In this document: positions 7,404 to 16,667 of the stretch, piece after piece | How the letters are laid out: every line of letters begins with the position of its first letter | How positions within the stretch are numbered: the stretch's first letter is position 1 | Origin: Obelidium mucronatum | Lineage: Eukaryota; Chytridiomycota; Chytridiomycetes; Chytridiales; Chytriomycetaceae | Assembly (NCBI GenBank): GCA_025765595.1 | Contig: JAIVFH010000496.1 | Span: forward strand, 1-17,200 | Length of the DNA: 17,200 nt | Direction of reading: 5' to 3' | The notes under the pieces: model-generated | What the model was told of the DNA's origin: nothing | The model's input: only the letters and a program-made list of their open reading frames with translations | The model's database searches: none | Position numbers and translations under genes: made by a program

Positions 7404-10400
7404 ATGCACAATCATCGCCATCAAGCACAGTTTCCGTCACCACTATTGATTCCCCCGGAGAGTATACCTGACGCCATTGCCGAGCAACAATTGCTTGCAA
7501 CGGTGTTGTCTGAAGGTGAAAACGCTACAATCAAGATCACAGCAATCTCATAACCTTCCTTATTTTCATGCAGACATTCACTCGAGCGACATATACCGCC
7601 GATCGCTGCTTGGAGCCTCGGCAGCGCCGGTGGTCGTATCGACAGCCACCCTTGGCAGGCTGGCGCAGATCCACGACGCTGTTGTCGCAGGCATACAGGC
7701 GGCCGTGGCAGCGTGGTACCGCACCGACGGACGCCTCCTGCGGCTGGACGCGCGCGCAGTCCGCCTGTTGCGGACGCCTCTGCTGGCGCGCGCGCCTTAC
7801 GACCGCGGCGCCATCGGCACGCTGCGGCCGGACGTGCTGCACTCCGCGGACGACGGCCGCCTGCTCGTCTGCGAAATCAACGCGCGCTTCCCGCTGAACG
7901 GCTTCCTGGTGTCCGCCCGCGCCGCCCGCCACCTGCACACGCGCGCGCTGACTGCGGACTCGCTGTTTGCGCGGCTGCAGCTGGCCGCTGCCGGCGCGTG
8001 TCTGAGCTTGGTTGATGCGCTCAAGGCGCGCTTCGACCCGCACAAGCCTCTCTTTGTTCTGCACCACGCTGAGACTCCGCACGATCTCGATGCCCTGGGA
8101 CGCGAGTTTGGGATGCATCTTGTCCACTGTGGACCCAACGACCTGGGTCTTTCGGATTCCACGGTTGGAGAGTCTGGAGCAGAAACACAGTCTCTCATTG
8201 ACATCCGTACTGGAATTGTGATTGAACAAGTGGTTCTTGAACTCACCCAAGATGAACTGCTCAGTCTGAGCGATCCCATCCAAGACGCGCTCGCTGATCT
8301 GTCTGCGCGTGGCAGGAGTTTGAACGACTTGCGAACAATCTTTATTGCGCATGACAAACGCCTGCTTGCTGTTTTGTGCGATGCGCGTCGCCAGCTTCCC
8401 GACCTCGACCCTGAAATAGCCACGACGCTGAGCCAGTGCATCGTGCCCACACTGCTTGCCTCCCAGTACGAGCGCCCGTTCCCGTTCTCGCAGTCCGCGG
8501 TGCTCAAGCCGTGCTCGCTGGGAAAGGGTGTTGGCATCGTCATGGAGCACACGTGTGCCTCGCCCGCAGAGTTCGCGGCGCACGTCTGCCAGGCCGCGCA
8601 GCACGAGGCGCAGCGGCCGTTTGTGGTGCAGCCGTACGTGGCGCAGCAGCTTGTGGCGGCGCAGGACTGCGCGGGCGCCGAGCACACCGGGCTGCGGCTC
8701 GTCGGCACGCTGCTGTCGCTGGACGGCGTCTTCTACGGCCCCGGCGTTTTCCGCGCGTCCGCGAGCGAGCTGGTTGCGCTGGGCCGCGGTGGCCTGGCGC
8801 TGTTTCCAATGACGCGTCTGGGCGCCGTGCCCGCTGCTGCCCGCGTGTGTGCCGCCGCCCTTGGCGCCGTCGATGCCAAAGCCGTAAGAGCCGCACTTGC
8901 CCTTCACGGCGTTGCTCTGGTTGGCCTTGATGCCGGCATGAAGCTGTCGGACCGAAGCCGCTTTCAGTCGCTGGTGATGGAGGACCTCGGCGGCCGACCA
9001 AGGCAGCACAACAGCACTGCTGTTGATTTCGTGTGGGACATTTCCGTCCAGCAATCACTACACCAACAACCTCAACAACATCAACAACCCGCAACCTCTC
9101 AACAAAAACCTCCCTTGGCGCGATCCCAAACGGATGAAGAATTTGATATTCACACAGACAGCAGCTTTGAAGACCCTCCGCCGCGTTGTGTTGTTCTCGC
9201 TGTTCTTCGCGGGGATCGGCGCGGCGGTGGTCTGACATCAATTGCCTGTGTATCCAAAGTACTTGCAACCCTTGATCCAGTCACCATCGCCATCCTGCGT
9301 CGTACCCTCGTTCGATGGATAGTACCACCCGAGTTCATCCAAACCAAGAATACCAATGAACTCCTTGATGATACCCAACATTCGCATCAGTCCATTCTGG
9401 CACCTGTTCTAATTTCTGACACCCGGATCCGTTTTCGACGCGATATTATTGATACCACCCACTTGCCTCCTCTCGAAGCAACCCAATTCTGGAAAGCCTT
9501 TGCATCACTCGAAACCGCATTCCATCGCGAATGCAATCTGGAAGAAAACACGTTCCTCCTCCCAGAACAAACGCTTCTCTTTCTGGACAACCAAACATTT
9601 GTCCACCGCCGATCACGCGTCCACGACCCGAATCGCCTGCTGTGGCGAATCCGGTATGACCCAGAACAGCGTCCCGAACTGGACCGCGTTCTCATCGCTG
9701 CGTCCAAACATGCGTGGTACAAACAACAAGAGGACTGGTGTAAACTTGCTACGTGGCGCGTGGGCGACAAGGCTCAACTACAACAGAATATTGCCGAATC
9801 GTTTGAAACCCATTTTAAAGGCCGCGGGGGTCTATACTGGAGCCCAACTGGTGGCACAACAACAGCCGCGACTGCTGCACACCTTGCCGTGATGCCATCA
9901 ACCAACACCGAAAACAGCGCCCAAAGATCAATGCTGCGGAATCTGTACCGCCAGTTTGGTCTTCTACTAGACCGCGACACTGTGTGCGTCAACCTGTTTG
10001 CAAGTGGCAATCTAATGCGGTCGCTCGAAGTGCAAGGCGAGATTCTTGTGGGATCCGATGCGACGCAATTGCCGGTAGGATCTTTATCCACAGACGCTGA
10101 CGCAGTCTCTTGCAGTCTGCATTTCGGCGCAACCATGCTGATGGGGTGGGGTTCACGGCTTGTTCAACTCGCAGCGTTCTGTCAAGTCAACAGCATTGTG
10201 CTGGCGACAGTGAAGACTGTGGTTCATGGTGGAGAAGTGTTGACGACGGAGCAACGGGCGCTTCTTCGGCGAGTGTGTCATCCCGAGTGTCGACTTATGG
10301 CTGTGTATGGATCTGCCGAGTGTGGAGTATTTGCGCTTGGGGAAAGCGAGGCGGATGGGAACACGCTTGAACGGTATCGTGTTATAGAGGATGGCGTTCA

Positions 10401-10935
10401 CCTTGAGATTTTGTCTGGCGGTGGTAGTAGTGAGGTGGAGGAAACAGAGAAGGACGATTCTCAAATGGTTGCGGTGCCTGATGGCGAGTTTGGGCGGTTG
10501 GTGGTGACTAACTTGATACGGACAGAACATCCATTGGTGCGCTTTGATACGGGTGATGAGGTGCGATTTGTTTCACCGGTCCGGGATGTTATCGAAGTTC
10601 GTGGACGGCACCAGCGATCCATGTCAATGACGTTTGGTGGAGAGTTTGTGACTTGGGAGCAAGTCTGTAAAGCAATGGGTCCTGAGTATGGATCCACGTT
10701 GTTCCAGTTGTGGGTGATGCAAGGGAGTGATGGTTTGACAGAGGTCCAATGTGCAGTGTATTCATCTAAGCCTCTACTGGATGTTGCAGGTGCCACAAGG
10801 CGACTCAATATTCTCTTTGAAAAAGCCAAAACACTTGTCAAGAAGGCGAGTATATATGGGTTGGATGATCCTGGATTGTTGTATCGGTCTAAACGTTCCG
10901 ATAAGCTTCTTCTATTTGTTGATTTGCGAAAATAA
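7404..10935 (+). CDS. ATP-grasp-like / TauD-type dioxygenase / ANL adenylation tri-domain enzyme
   Basis: Exons 7404-7515 and 7574-10935 (58-nt intron, phase 1), 1157 residues. Exon 1 starts at the first ATG after an in-frame stop. Module 1 (about 60-500) resembles circularly permuted ATP-grasp enzymes: RPD (122-124) and EINARF with LNGF (138-148) precede the lysine loop VLKPCSLGKGVGIV (347-360). Module 2 (about 535-735) is a TauD/TfdA Fe(II)/2-oxoglutarate dioxygenase: H564-T-D566 followed by SSFEDPPP, a GGG turn, distal H715 in FLDNQTFVHRR and R726 eleven residues later. Module 3 (about 740-1157) is PaaK-like ANL: SPTGGTTT (794-801), HGGE (922-925), VYGSAECG (948-955), RFDTGD (1027-1032), RGR (1047-1049). 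Known chemistry suggests carboxylate activation by two routes plus hydroxylation or desaturation; substrate unknown. A Gln-rich insert (about 9050-9115) precedes HTD. No carrier domain is seen. Lack of a clear start Met downstream of 7574 supports the spliced model. Confidence 0.85.
7516..7573 (+). other. Intron of the tri-domain gene
   Basis: 58 nt, donor GTGAAA, branch-like CATAAC, pyrimidine-rich end and acceptor ATGCAG. Splicing joins the frame opening at ATG 7404 (MHNHRHQAQFP...LLATVLSE) to DIHSSDIYRRSLLGA. Without it, the exon 1 frame stops at a TAA inside the intron and the main frame has no ATG upstream of the conserved part. Confidence 0.75.
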
Positions 10936-10938
10936 TAA
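10936..10938. repeat. Probable left target duplication (TAA) of PIF/Harbinger
   Basis: TAA between the host stop codon TAA (10933-10935) and the element end GGCCCCGTTTGGC. PIF/Harbinger elements duplicate TWA trinucleotides. The matching right copy is not visible, so the call is tentative. Confidence 0.45.
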
Positions 10939-11151
10939 GGCCCCGTTTGGCAGGGAAAAATAAAATTTGAGTTTATTTCCAAATCCCAAATATTGGGTCA
11001 ACTCGAATATTTCAAAATATGGAGGTCCCGATATTTGTAAATTGCCAATTTGGCTCAGTTCAGTGATATTTCCAAAAAAAAAATGAAATAAAGTCAAATA
11101 TTTGTTTACAAAAGCAAAATATTGATATATTCTATAAAATTTCTAAAAACA
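10939..11151. other. Left subterminal region of the Harbinger element
   Basis: 213 bp of AT-rich noncoding DNA between the left terminus and the transposase stop codon. It contains several short inverted repeats built on AAATATT/AATATTT, for example CCCAAATATTGGG near 10985-10997. Such motifs could be transposase or Myb-protein binding sites; that is inference. Confidence 0.5.
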
Positions 11152-12431
11152 TCATCTATTTCCCACGCGACGCTGATAGTCCTGCCACATTGCCTCTGCA
11201 ATTGAGTCCCTCCAAGCCTTGGCATCTCTATCCCCACCTCTTGAACCACCCACGGCCACCATTTCTTCTCGACCACCAACCCCCTCCACTGTCTCAGGCT
11301 GGTAATCAAAGCCCATTCTGTCATTCCGGTACAGCTTTCGTATGATGTTAAACAAGGCGCAAAGGGCAATTACAAGATTCCGCTGAGTTTCGAGTGTGTA
11401 ACCTCTCATTGCTTTCAGAATAGGGAAACGTTTACAGGTGCAACCAAAAATCCGTTCGACAACGTTCCGGAGTTTTGCAGGCCGCAAATTGAACAATTCT
11501 TCGCAATTTGCAGGTCTAATGGCATAAAATGGTCAAACAATCATAGAGACAAACAAATTTACCTCAGATGCACTTGTCCCCATTCCTTCAGATGATAACG
11601 CACTCCTTGATATGGAACCAGAACTTGTCTTGTCAGCCCATATCCAGCGTCAGCGACATAATACTGTGATGGTGGTATTGTGAATCCCTTTTCCAAGGCA
11701 TCTTGAAGAACCCGTCCATCATGAGCAGAGCCCTCCCATCCCGCATGAATATGCTGATACATCATATCAAATCCGCAGGCTCCAAACACATTTTGAGAGA
11801 GTCCTCCACCTTTTCGATCTCTGTAAGGGGCACTCTCGGTTTCACCAACAACGGCATGGATGTGGGTTCCATCAAATGCCCCAACACATCAATCAAAATA
11901 AGGGGAAAACTTACTATCACTTGAGATCTCTTCCGGAATAGGGCATCCTTCTTGTGGTACCTTCATAAAGCGTGGTGCCAACTCCAACAATGCAGCCAAG
12001 CACCCGTGGAAGCACTTGCTAATGGTCTCTCCAGATCTTTGGAAGCGTTCCTGTGTGTCTTGGTTCGAGTTATTGCCTCCCACAATGTGAAGGAATATAG
12101 CAACTTGCTCGCTGGGTGTCATGGACCTACGAAACATCCCGTTTGTGCCATCAAGAAAGTAAGACCACTACAACTCCGAGTTACATCAAGGAGCAACAAA
12201 AGTAACTTACTCAAACGTTTCAACATCCATTCGCAAGTTCTCATGGATGCGTACTTTGCTGCCAGTTCGCAACTCTTGCACCCAGTCGCCACCAGAAAGT
12301 GCCGAAGTACGGCAAGGAGTCCGATGCAGACGGTTCTGCACCAGCTGTATGGCTTTGGCTGCTGCTAACGCAATGACCAGGATTGCAATACAACGGCGTC
12401 TTTCTTGTTCAGTGAGGGTGAGTTGATTCAT
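11152..12431 (-). pseudogene. PIF/Harbinger DDE transposase, one in-frame TGA
   Basis: Exons on the minus strand: 12431-12211, 12126-11563 and 11515-11152, with GT-AG introns of 84 nt (12127-12210) and 47 nt (11516-11562). The spliced frame has 383 codons. Exon 1 has the family's N-terminal pattern RTSALSGGDWVQELRTG and RMDVETF. The catalytic triad is intact: D159 in FDGTH, D233 in VADAGY and E282 in LRNVVERIFG. The end (AEAMWQDYQRR) is also typical. Codon 153 is TGA (11889-11891), between PYFD and CVGAFDG; CGA-to-TGA decay would explain it. About 15-20 residues usually found before the EQVAIFLHIVG segment are short in this model; a 43-nt intron (12168-12210) would restore length but not frame. 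This enzyme would cut and join the element's ends. Confidence 0.85.
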
Positions 12432-12584
12432 TGAAAAAAAAACAAAGTCAAAAAAATCACAAGCCTTGCATGACACAATTGGTTCCGGAACACAATTGAC
12501 CAATCGGCATCTTCTGATCACAAGACCTGTCACGTGCCGTTGGTTGTAACAGTGTCTTTCAGTACTTTGCAAATGAGAAAAATA
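12432..12584. promoter_or_regulatory. Divergent promoter region of the two Harbinger genes
   Basis: 153 bp between the two divergent start codons of the element, AT-rich next to the transposase start. The transposase and the Myb-like gene would be driven from this shared gap, the usual arrangement in this superfamily. I see no clear core motif. Confidence 0.5.
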
Positions 12585-12789
12585 ATGTCGTCAAGACACG
12601 ACTGGACGAATGAGCAAGAGACGTATCTACTGGAGCAGCTCCGTTCTCAAGCTGAAGCAGGAAAGCGCGCTGGCCAATTGTTCAAGGATGATGCCTGGAA
12701 CTTGGTGCTGGAGCGGATAAACACCAAGTTCAAATTAAACCTCACCGGGAAGCAACTCAAGTCCAAGAACAATACCCTGAGAACCCGTC

Positions 12790-12797
12790 TCCAAATG
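12790..12797 (+). repeat. hAT target site duplication, left copy
   Basis: TCCAAATG immediately before the left terminus. It is identical to 16660-16667, and the 8-bp length is diagnostic of hAT elements. Confidence 0.93.
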
Positions 12798-12818
12798 TAA
12801 GGTGCGAACGGGGCGGGG
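12798..12818 (+). repeat. hAT left terminal inverted repeat
   Basis: Begins TAAGGTGCGAACGGGG. It pairs with the reverse complement of 16639-16659, which begins TAGGGTGCGAACGGGG; the single difference is at position 3. Confidence 0.93.
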
Positions 12819-12919
12819 GTTACCCCGCGGGGCACCCTTACCCCGACGTCACGGGGCCGGGGTAAGGGTTGCTTAAAACCCCGCCCCGGCATTCCCCGAG
12901 ATCCCCGAGGGTCTTACCA

Positions 12920-13010
12920 ACAAAAGTTGTGGGTGGTTGAATGGCAACGCGATGGTTGACAATGCCCCAGGTCAGCTGTTCGAATCCACGTTTGGCTAGA
13001 AAACTTTTGT
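12920..13010 (+). ncRNA. tRNA-like Pol III internal-promoter cassette (possible SINE or tRNA relic)
   Basis: TGGTTGAATGG (12934-12944) fits the A-box consensus TRGYNNARNGG and GTTCGAATCC (12978-12987) fits the B-box. They start 44 bp apart, the spacing in a tRNA gene. GTTG and CAAC around the A-box could form a D-stem. A TTTT run (13005-13008) could terminate Pol III. A 9-bp inverted repeat, ACAAAAGTT / AACTTTTGT, encloses the unit (12920-12928, 13002-13010). Acceptor, anticodon and T stems do not pair convincingly, so it is not a functional tRNA. Confidence 0.35.
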
Positions 13011-13655
13011 GATTACGTCAATCCAACGTATGTTGTGAAATTTTTGTTGTGATTTTTTGGAGGAATAAGAATATAATAAGAATTGAAAAGGTGAAATAGT
13101 TTTTATTTGATTGACTGAATTTTCCTGGTATTTTCCATTGTTCAATTCCCATTGTTCTGTTCCAAATATTCCATTGTTTCTTTTCCAACCATTTCAACAT
13201 TGTTCTTTTTAAAGATCAGAAAAAAGCCATTTTACTCTTCTCTCCCAATATTTACCTTCCATTGATGCACTACCGCTGGTGGAGGAATGGAAGATCTCAT
13301 TGCGACTTTCTGGCCATTCCACCACCAACCAACGGCAATGCATCTGGAAAAACGTAAATTTTAATATCCATATCACATTTCCCTCTACTATTACCAATGG
13401 CTGTATTTCAGTGGAGCCTATTCGCGTTTAGGAGCAGCAGGAGCTGCGCTCAACACTGACATCAACTGTATTTTTCAATTTTCCAATACAATCTTATCTT
13501 TTTTTTCAAGAATAATTACAAGTTACAACACACATGAACCGTGGCCTAGAAGCGCATCGCATCGAAGCCGTTGCATCCATGATCTCTCTGTTCTCTCTAT
13601 TTGACTATGTGTACCAACCCGCACCTTTGGCAGTGCACTAAGCAGCAGCCACGTT

Positions 13656-13729
13656 GTAAGTCTTTTCTGTTCTCTATGCCATTGTCATGTTATCCTGCCA
13701 CTTACTATCCAAATGAATCAAACTTGCAG
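13656..13729 (+). other. Probable 5'UTR intron of the hAT transposase
   Basis: GTAAGT donor and CTTGCAG acceptor, 74 nt, about 110 nt before the transposase ATG. The size and borders match the coding introns of the same gene. Confidence 0.45.
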
Positions 13730-13842
13730 GTTTTTTTTGGTTTTCTTGTTCCCGTCCAATGGTTTTGAGACCAGGGTCATTGTGACCACCCGTGCCAGTA
13801 AAGTAAGCCTTATCTTTTTTCACTCAAACAAAACTTACCGAA

Positions 13843-16412
13843 ATGTCCTCCAGCAAGGGCAAGGAAAGAATGACAGAAGTTTCAGCCAGTAACTTCTTCC
13901 AAACAACTGCTGCCAATGCTGCTGCTGCTGCTGCAGAAACCCGAAAACGCAAGTTTTATGCCAACAATCCCAGTTCCGGTTCTGGTTCTGGGTCCAATCA
14001 GAATGCAGTATCTGGCTCTGGTTCTGGTTCCGGCGGGTCAGGTTCTCTTTATGCACAGCGGCAATCTACTCTGCGACCGCCATTGCACCCAAGTACTACA
14101 CGCCTGGGAAATTCTGCACCTCTGTCCCAAGCATCGAAAAGGCGAAGAACATCTGCCACTGGTGACAATGCTGACAATGAAAGTGATAGCGATGGGTTCA
14201 AGCATGATGATGACGAAGAACCAATGTCGTCTCCAGCAGCTTCCACCGCATCTGTAACCCCAATTCCGTTGATGTCCCAAATCAATGCTGCCATTCAAGA
14301 AGGTCTCCAGCAGTCGCAAGCTAGGTCTTCGGCTGCTTCTAGAAAGCAGACACCATCTGTGGTGTGGAAAATCTTTTCAAAGGAGTTTATCCGACCACGT
14401 CTGGATTTGAGAGGATTAAACAGATATGCATATATCTGCCAATTCAGACTGGAAAACACAACCCTTTGCGGTGCTGAGGGTAATTATCCGGTTTTCGCTT
14501 CTTCCTCTTAAAATTTTTTTCTCCTAAAAAAAATCCAGTCGCTGCTGATGAACGAGGCTCAACAAAAGAACTACTCAAACATGCACTACTCCACAACATA
14601 CGCCCTCCCCCTAAGACGCCTACCTCAGTAATGGGCTCTGCCGAAGGCAGTATTACTGCAAATCGTGAAGATATTCGTCAGCACCTGAAAAAGCGTACCC
14701 ACCTTCCTGAAAAACAAACTCTGGCCAACTACCGCTTCATGACTCTTCGAAACCTATTGGTTAACAACCTTGCATTCCGCTATGTCGAATCCCCTACAGC
14801 TATGCAAATGGTTAGTTTCCTGTGTCCTGCTGCAAAGGAGCTTGGCTTTTTGGAGACGTCAACAACATACCGCCGTAATGTACTGCCAAGAACGTACTTT
14901 TCATGTCTTGCTGCTTTAAAGGTGTGTATTGACTCATTATGTATCTTTTCTTTCCTGTCCTTTTTCCTAATGTTATCTTTACTTAAAAAAAATTTAGATA
15001 TAGTTTGCCACATTGGACTCAAACATTGCCCTTGCAGCTGATGTTTGGACCATGTTCATGAAAGCAGCGTTGATGGGTGTTCGCGGTTCATGGATCACCT
15101 CTGATTTCTCTTTCCATTCCGTTACAATTGGATTCATGCCTTTGGTAGGATCACACAGGTACTTCAACCAAAAAAATCATCATTGGTTATCGATATATTT
15201 AATTAACAATATATAGTGGCATGAATATGGCTTCCCATGTGATTGTTTGCCTCCTAGTTCTGGATATCCTCAAGAAATTGCAGTCGTTCACACTTGACAA
15301 TGCATCAAACAACAACACATTGATTTCATCAGTTTCCGAAGTAATTAAAACTTGGAGGAATAATCCTGAGCATTCGCATTTGGTGACACCTAAAACAAGT
15401 ACGCAATTTTTATTTCAATTTTTTTTCCTTCTAATATTTGGTACCAGATGATGATCGTGAACCAGTGGAACATCTACGCTGCTTTCCTCATCTTATTAAC
15501 TTGGCTGTAAATGATGCTATATTTGGACTATGTGGATACTCTTCTGTTGCTGGTGGCGAAGACGATGACTTTGACGAAGTGGTTAGCAGTACTGATGATG
15601 ACCCTGAATTGGAGCCTGTTGATTTGGCTGATGCGGACGTTATGGCGGAGTCTCAAGAAAGGGTGAGCTGTGGATTTTATACTTTATCATTTTCTGTTTT
15701 TAATTTCATTGTTTCGGCAGATTGATCCAGCACTCCTTGAAGCGGTTCGAACATTAGCAGCTGCAGTTGGAAGTGACCAACGTGACATTGAAGACATTGT
15801 CATGTCCTCCTTGTCTTCCAGGAACTCAATTGTGCCAGATGACGCGCGTCGACTTTTTAAAAAGGTACTTATTTGTCATGTCAGTTATGCAGGCATTCAT
15901 TTGCTTGGTTCAATGCCAATTCAGCCTATGTTGATGGGCATCTTGCAAAAGAACGTGTGACGGCTATATTCCATGGCTATTCCGAAAAGTATAAGTCATC
16001 TGACACAAGCCCTGACGTTGGCCCTACAGCACTTCCAGTTCCTGTGGTTGACCCTTTATTTCCATCAACAACTCCTAGTGCAGCAACTTCACAATCAGAG
16101 CTGGAGAAGTACTTGGCAACGGATCCAATGCTTCCAGCTGGTGACAGTGGACACAGTCACTGGAACCCGTTGCTGTTTTGGAAAACACAAAAAGACATGC
16201 CTGTGCTGCAAAGGATCGTCCGGAACTTCTTTGCATCACCTGTCTCAAGTGTAGATGTGGAGCGTATGTTTTCTGTGAGTGGTCGGATGTGTACAAAGCT
16301 TCGAACGCGACTGACTGGAATTACTGTGGAGATGTCACAGTGCTTGATTGGATGGTATCCTCACTTCAGTTTCAATCGAATGGATAAAGAAGACTACATA
16401 TTTCATTTTTAA
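13843..16412 (+). CDS. hAT transposase, spliced, probably shortened
   Basis: Exons 13843-14479, 14539-14921, 15004-15158, 15217-15398, 15448-15662, about 15721-15831, and about 15885-16412. The first four introns (49-82 nt) and the 58-nt fifth join phases exactly, giving about 736 residues. Residues 1-165 are low-complexity Gly/Ser and acidic sequence. A degenerate BED zinc finger follows (W175, C199, C209, H227, H231). The RNase H-like core keeps D353 in AADVWT, D419 in LDNASN and the C-x2-H (464-467); E687 in SSVDVERMFS lies in the C-terminal hATC dimerisation domain. Exon 6 to 7 is uncertain: the strong GT at 15865 does not keep frame, whereas a weak donor at 15832 with acceptor 15884 does. 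The central helical segment with the RW...T motif is not seen, so the enzyme may be internally deleted. The role is cut-and-paste transposition. Confidence 0.8.
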
Positions 16413-16419
16413 TAATTTA

Positions 16420-16443
16420 AACAACTCTTTTGTTTGAGTTGTT
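16420..16443 (+). other. 3'UTR hairpin of the hAT gene
   Basis: AACAACTC and GAGTTGTT form an 8-bp stem around an 8-nt T-rich loop, beginning 8 nt after the stop codon. Possible role in 3' end formation; function not shown. Confidence 0.4.
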
Positions 16444-16462
16444 CATTGTATAATTTTTATAT

Positions 16463-16468
16463 AATAAA
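16463..16468 (+). other. Polyadenylation-signal-like AATAAA of the hAT gene
   Basis: AATAAA 51 nt after the transposase stop, in AT-rich sequence that ends just before the GC-rich right subterminal region. Confidence 0.5.
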
Positions 16469-16638
16469 GAGCTGAAGTTGACATGACGTTACACTGTCTT
16501 AAAGATCTGCAGGGAACACCCACCGCTCTATACTAGAGCAGACTTTACACTTAGAGCCTTGGGGGTTACCCCGCGGGGTGCGGGGAAATCCTGACCCTGA
16601 CCCCCAAACATGCGGGGAAACTGCTGCCCCGCCCCCAA

Positions 16639-16659
16639 CCCCGCCCCGTTCGCACCCTA
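16639..16659 (-). repeat. hAT right terminal inverted repeat
   Basis: Ends CCCCGTTCGCACCCTA on the plus strand, the inverted match of the left end. It is followed directly by TCCAAATG. Confidence 0.93.
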
Positions 16660-16667
16660 TCCAAATG
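16660..16667 (+). repeat. hAT target site duplication, right copy
   Basis: TCCAAATG, identical to 12790-12797. The Myb-like coding frame resumes right after it. Confidence 0.93.

Larger units (their letters stand above)
12819..13842. other. hAT left subterminal and 5' untranslated region
   Basis: About 1 kb before the transposase ATG. The first 110 bp are G/C-run-rich with inverted ACCCTTACCCCG / CGGGGTAAGGGT (about 12833-12869). A tRNA-like Pol III cassette lies at 12920-13010. The rest is AT-rich with no credible gene on either strand. A likely 5'UTR intron lies at 13656-13729. Confidence 0.6.
12798..16659 (+). mobile_element. hAT transposon, nested in the Harbinger element
   Basis: 3862 bp bounded by 21-bp terminal inverted repeats (12798-12818 and 16639-16659; 20 of 21 match) and a perfect 8-bp target duplication. 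It encodes one spliced transposase with BED-like and hATC domains. Both subterminal regions are GC-rich and share the 18-mer GGGGGTTACCCCGCGGGG (12815-12832 and 16561-16578), in direct orientation. Removing the element plus one duplication restores the Myb-like frame exactly, so it inserted after the Harbinger element was in place. Confidence 0.95.

Noticed and set aside
8436..8930. 164-codon plus-strand frame in another phase of the tri-domain gene
   Set aside because: Ala/Arg-rich shadow frame of the GC-rich ATP-grasp region; the lysine-loop motif is in the main frame.
7537..9054. 505-codon open frame on the minus strand
   Set aside because: It is the antisense of the GC-rich 5' half of the tri-domain gene, where high GC removes stops. 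The sequence is Arg/Ala/Gln-rich without a domain, while the plus strand has clear catalytic motifs.
11860..11925. Intron starting at a GTAAGT (minus strand) to remove the TGA in the transposase
   Set aside because: No AG acceptor follows before the catalytic FDGTH segment, and the residues on both sides of the TGA align with the family without a gap.
12927..12998. Functional tRNA gene
   Set aside because: A- and B-boxes and a D-stem-like pairing are present, but acceptor, anticodon and T stems do not pair acceptably.
13018..13397. Minus-strand open frames of about 60 codons in the hAT leader
   Set aside because: Short, compositionally biased and without recognisable similarity; typical chance frames in AT-rich DNA.
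15438..15725. Separate small genes made from individual hAT exons
   Set aside because: The segments join in phase through standard GT-AG introns into one transposase with motifs in the right order.
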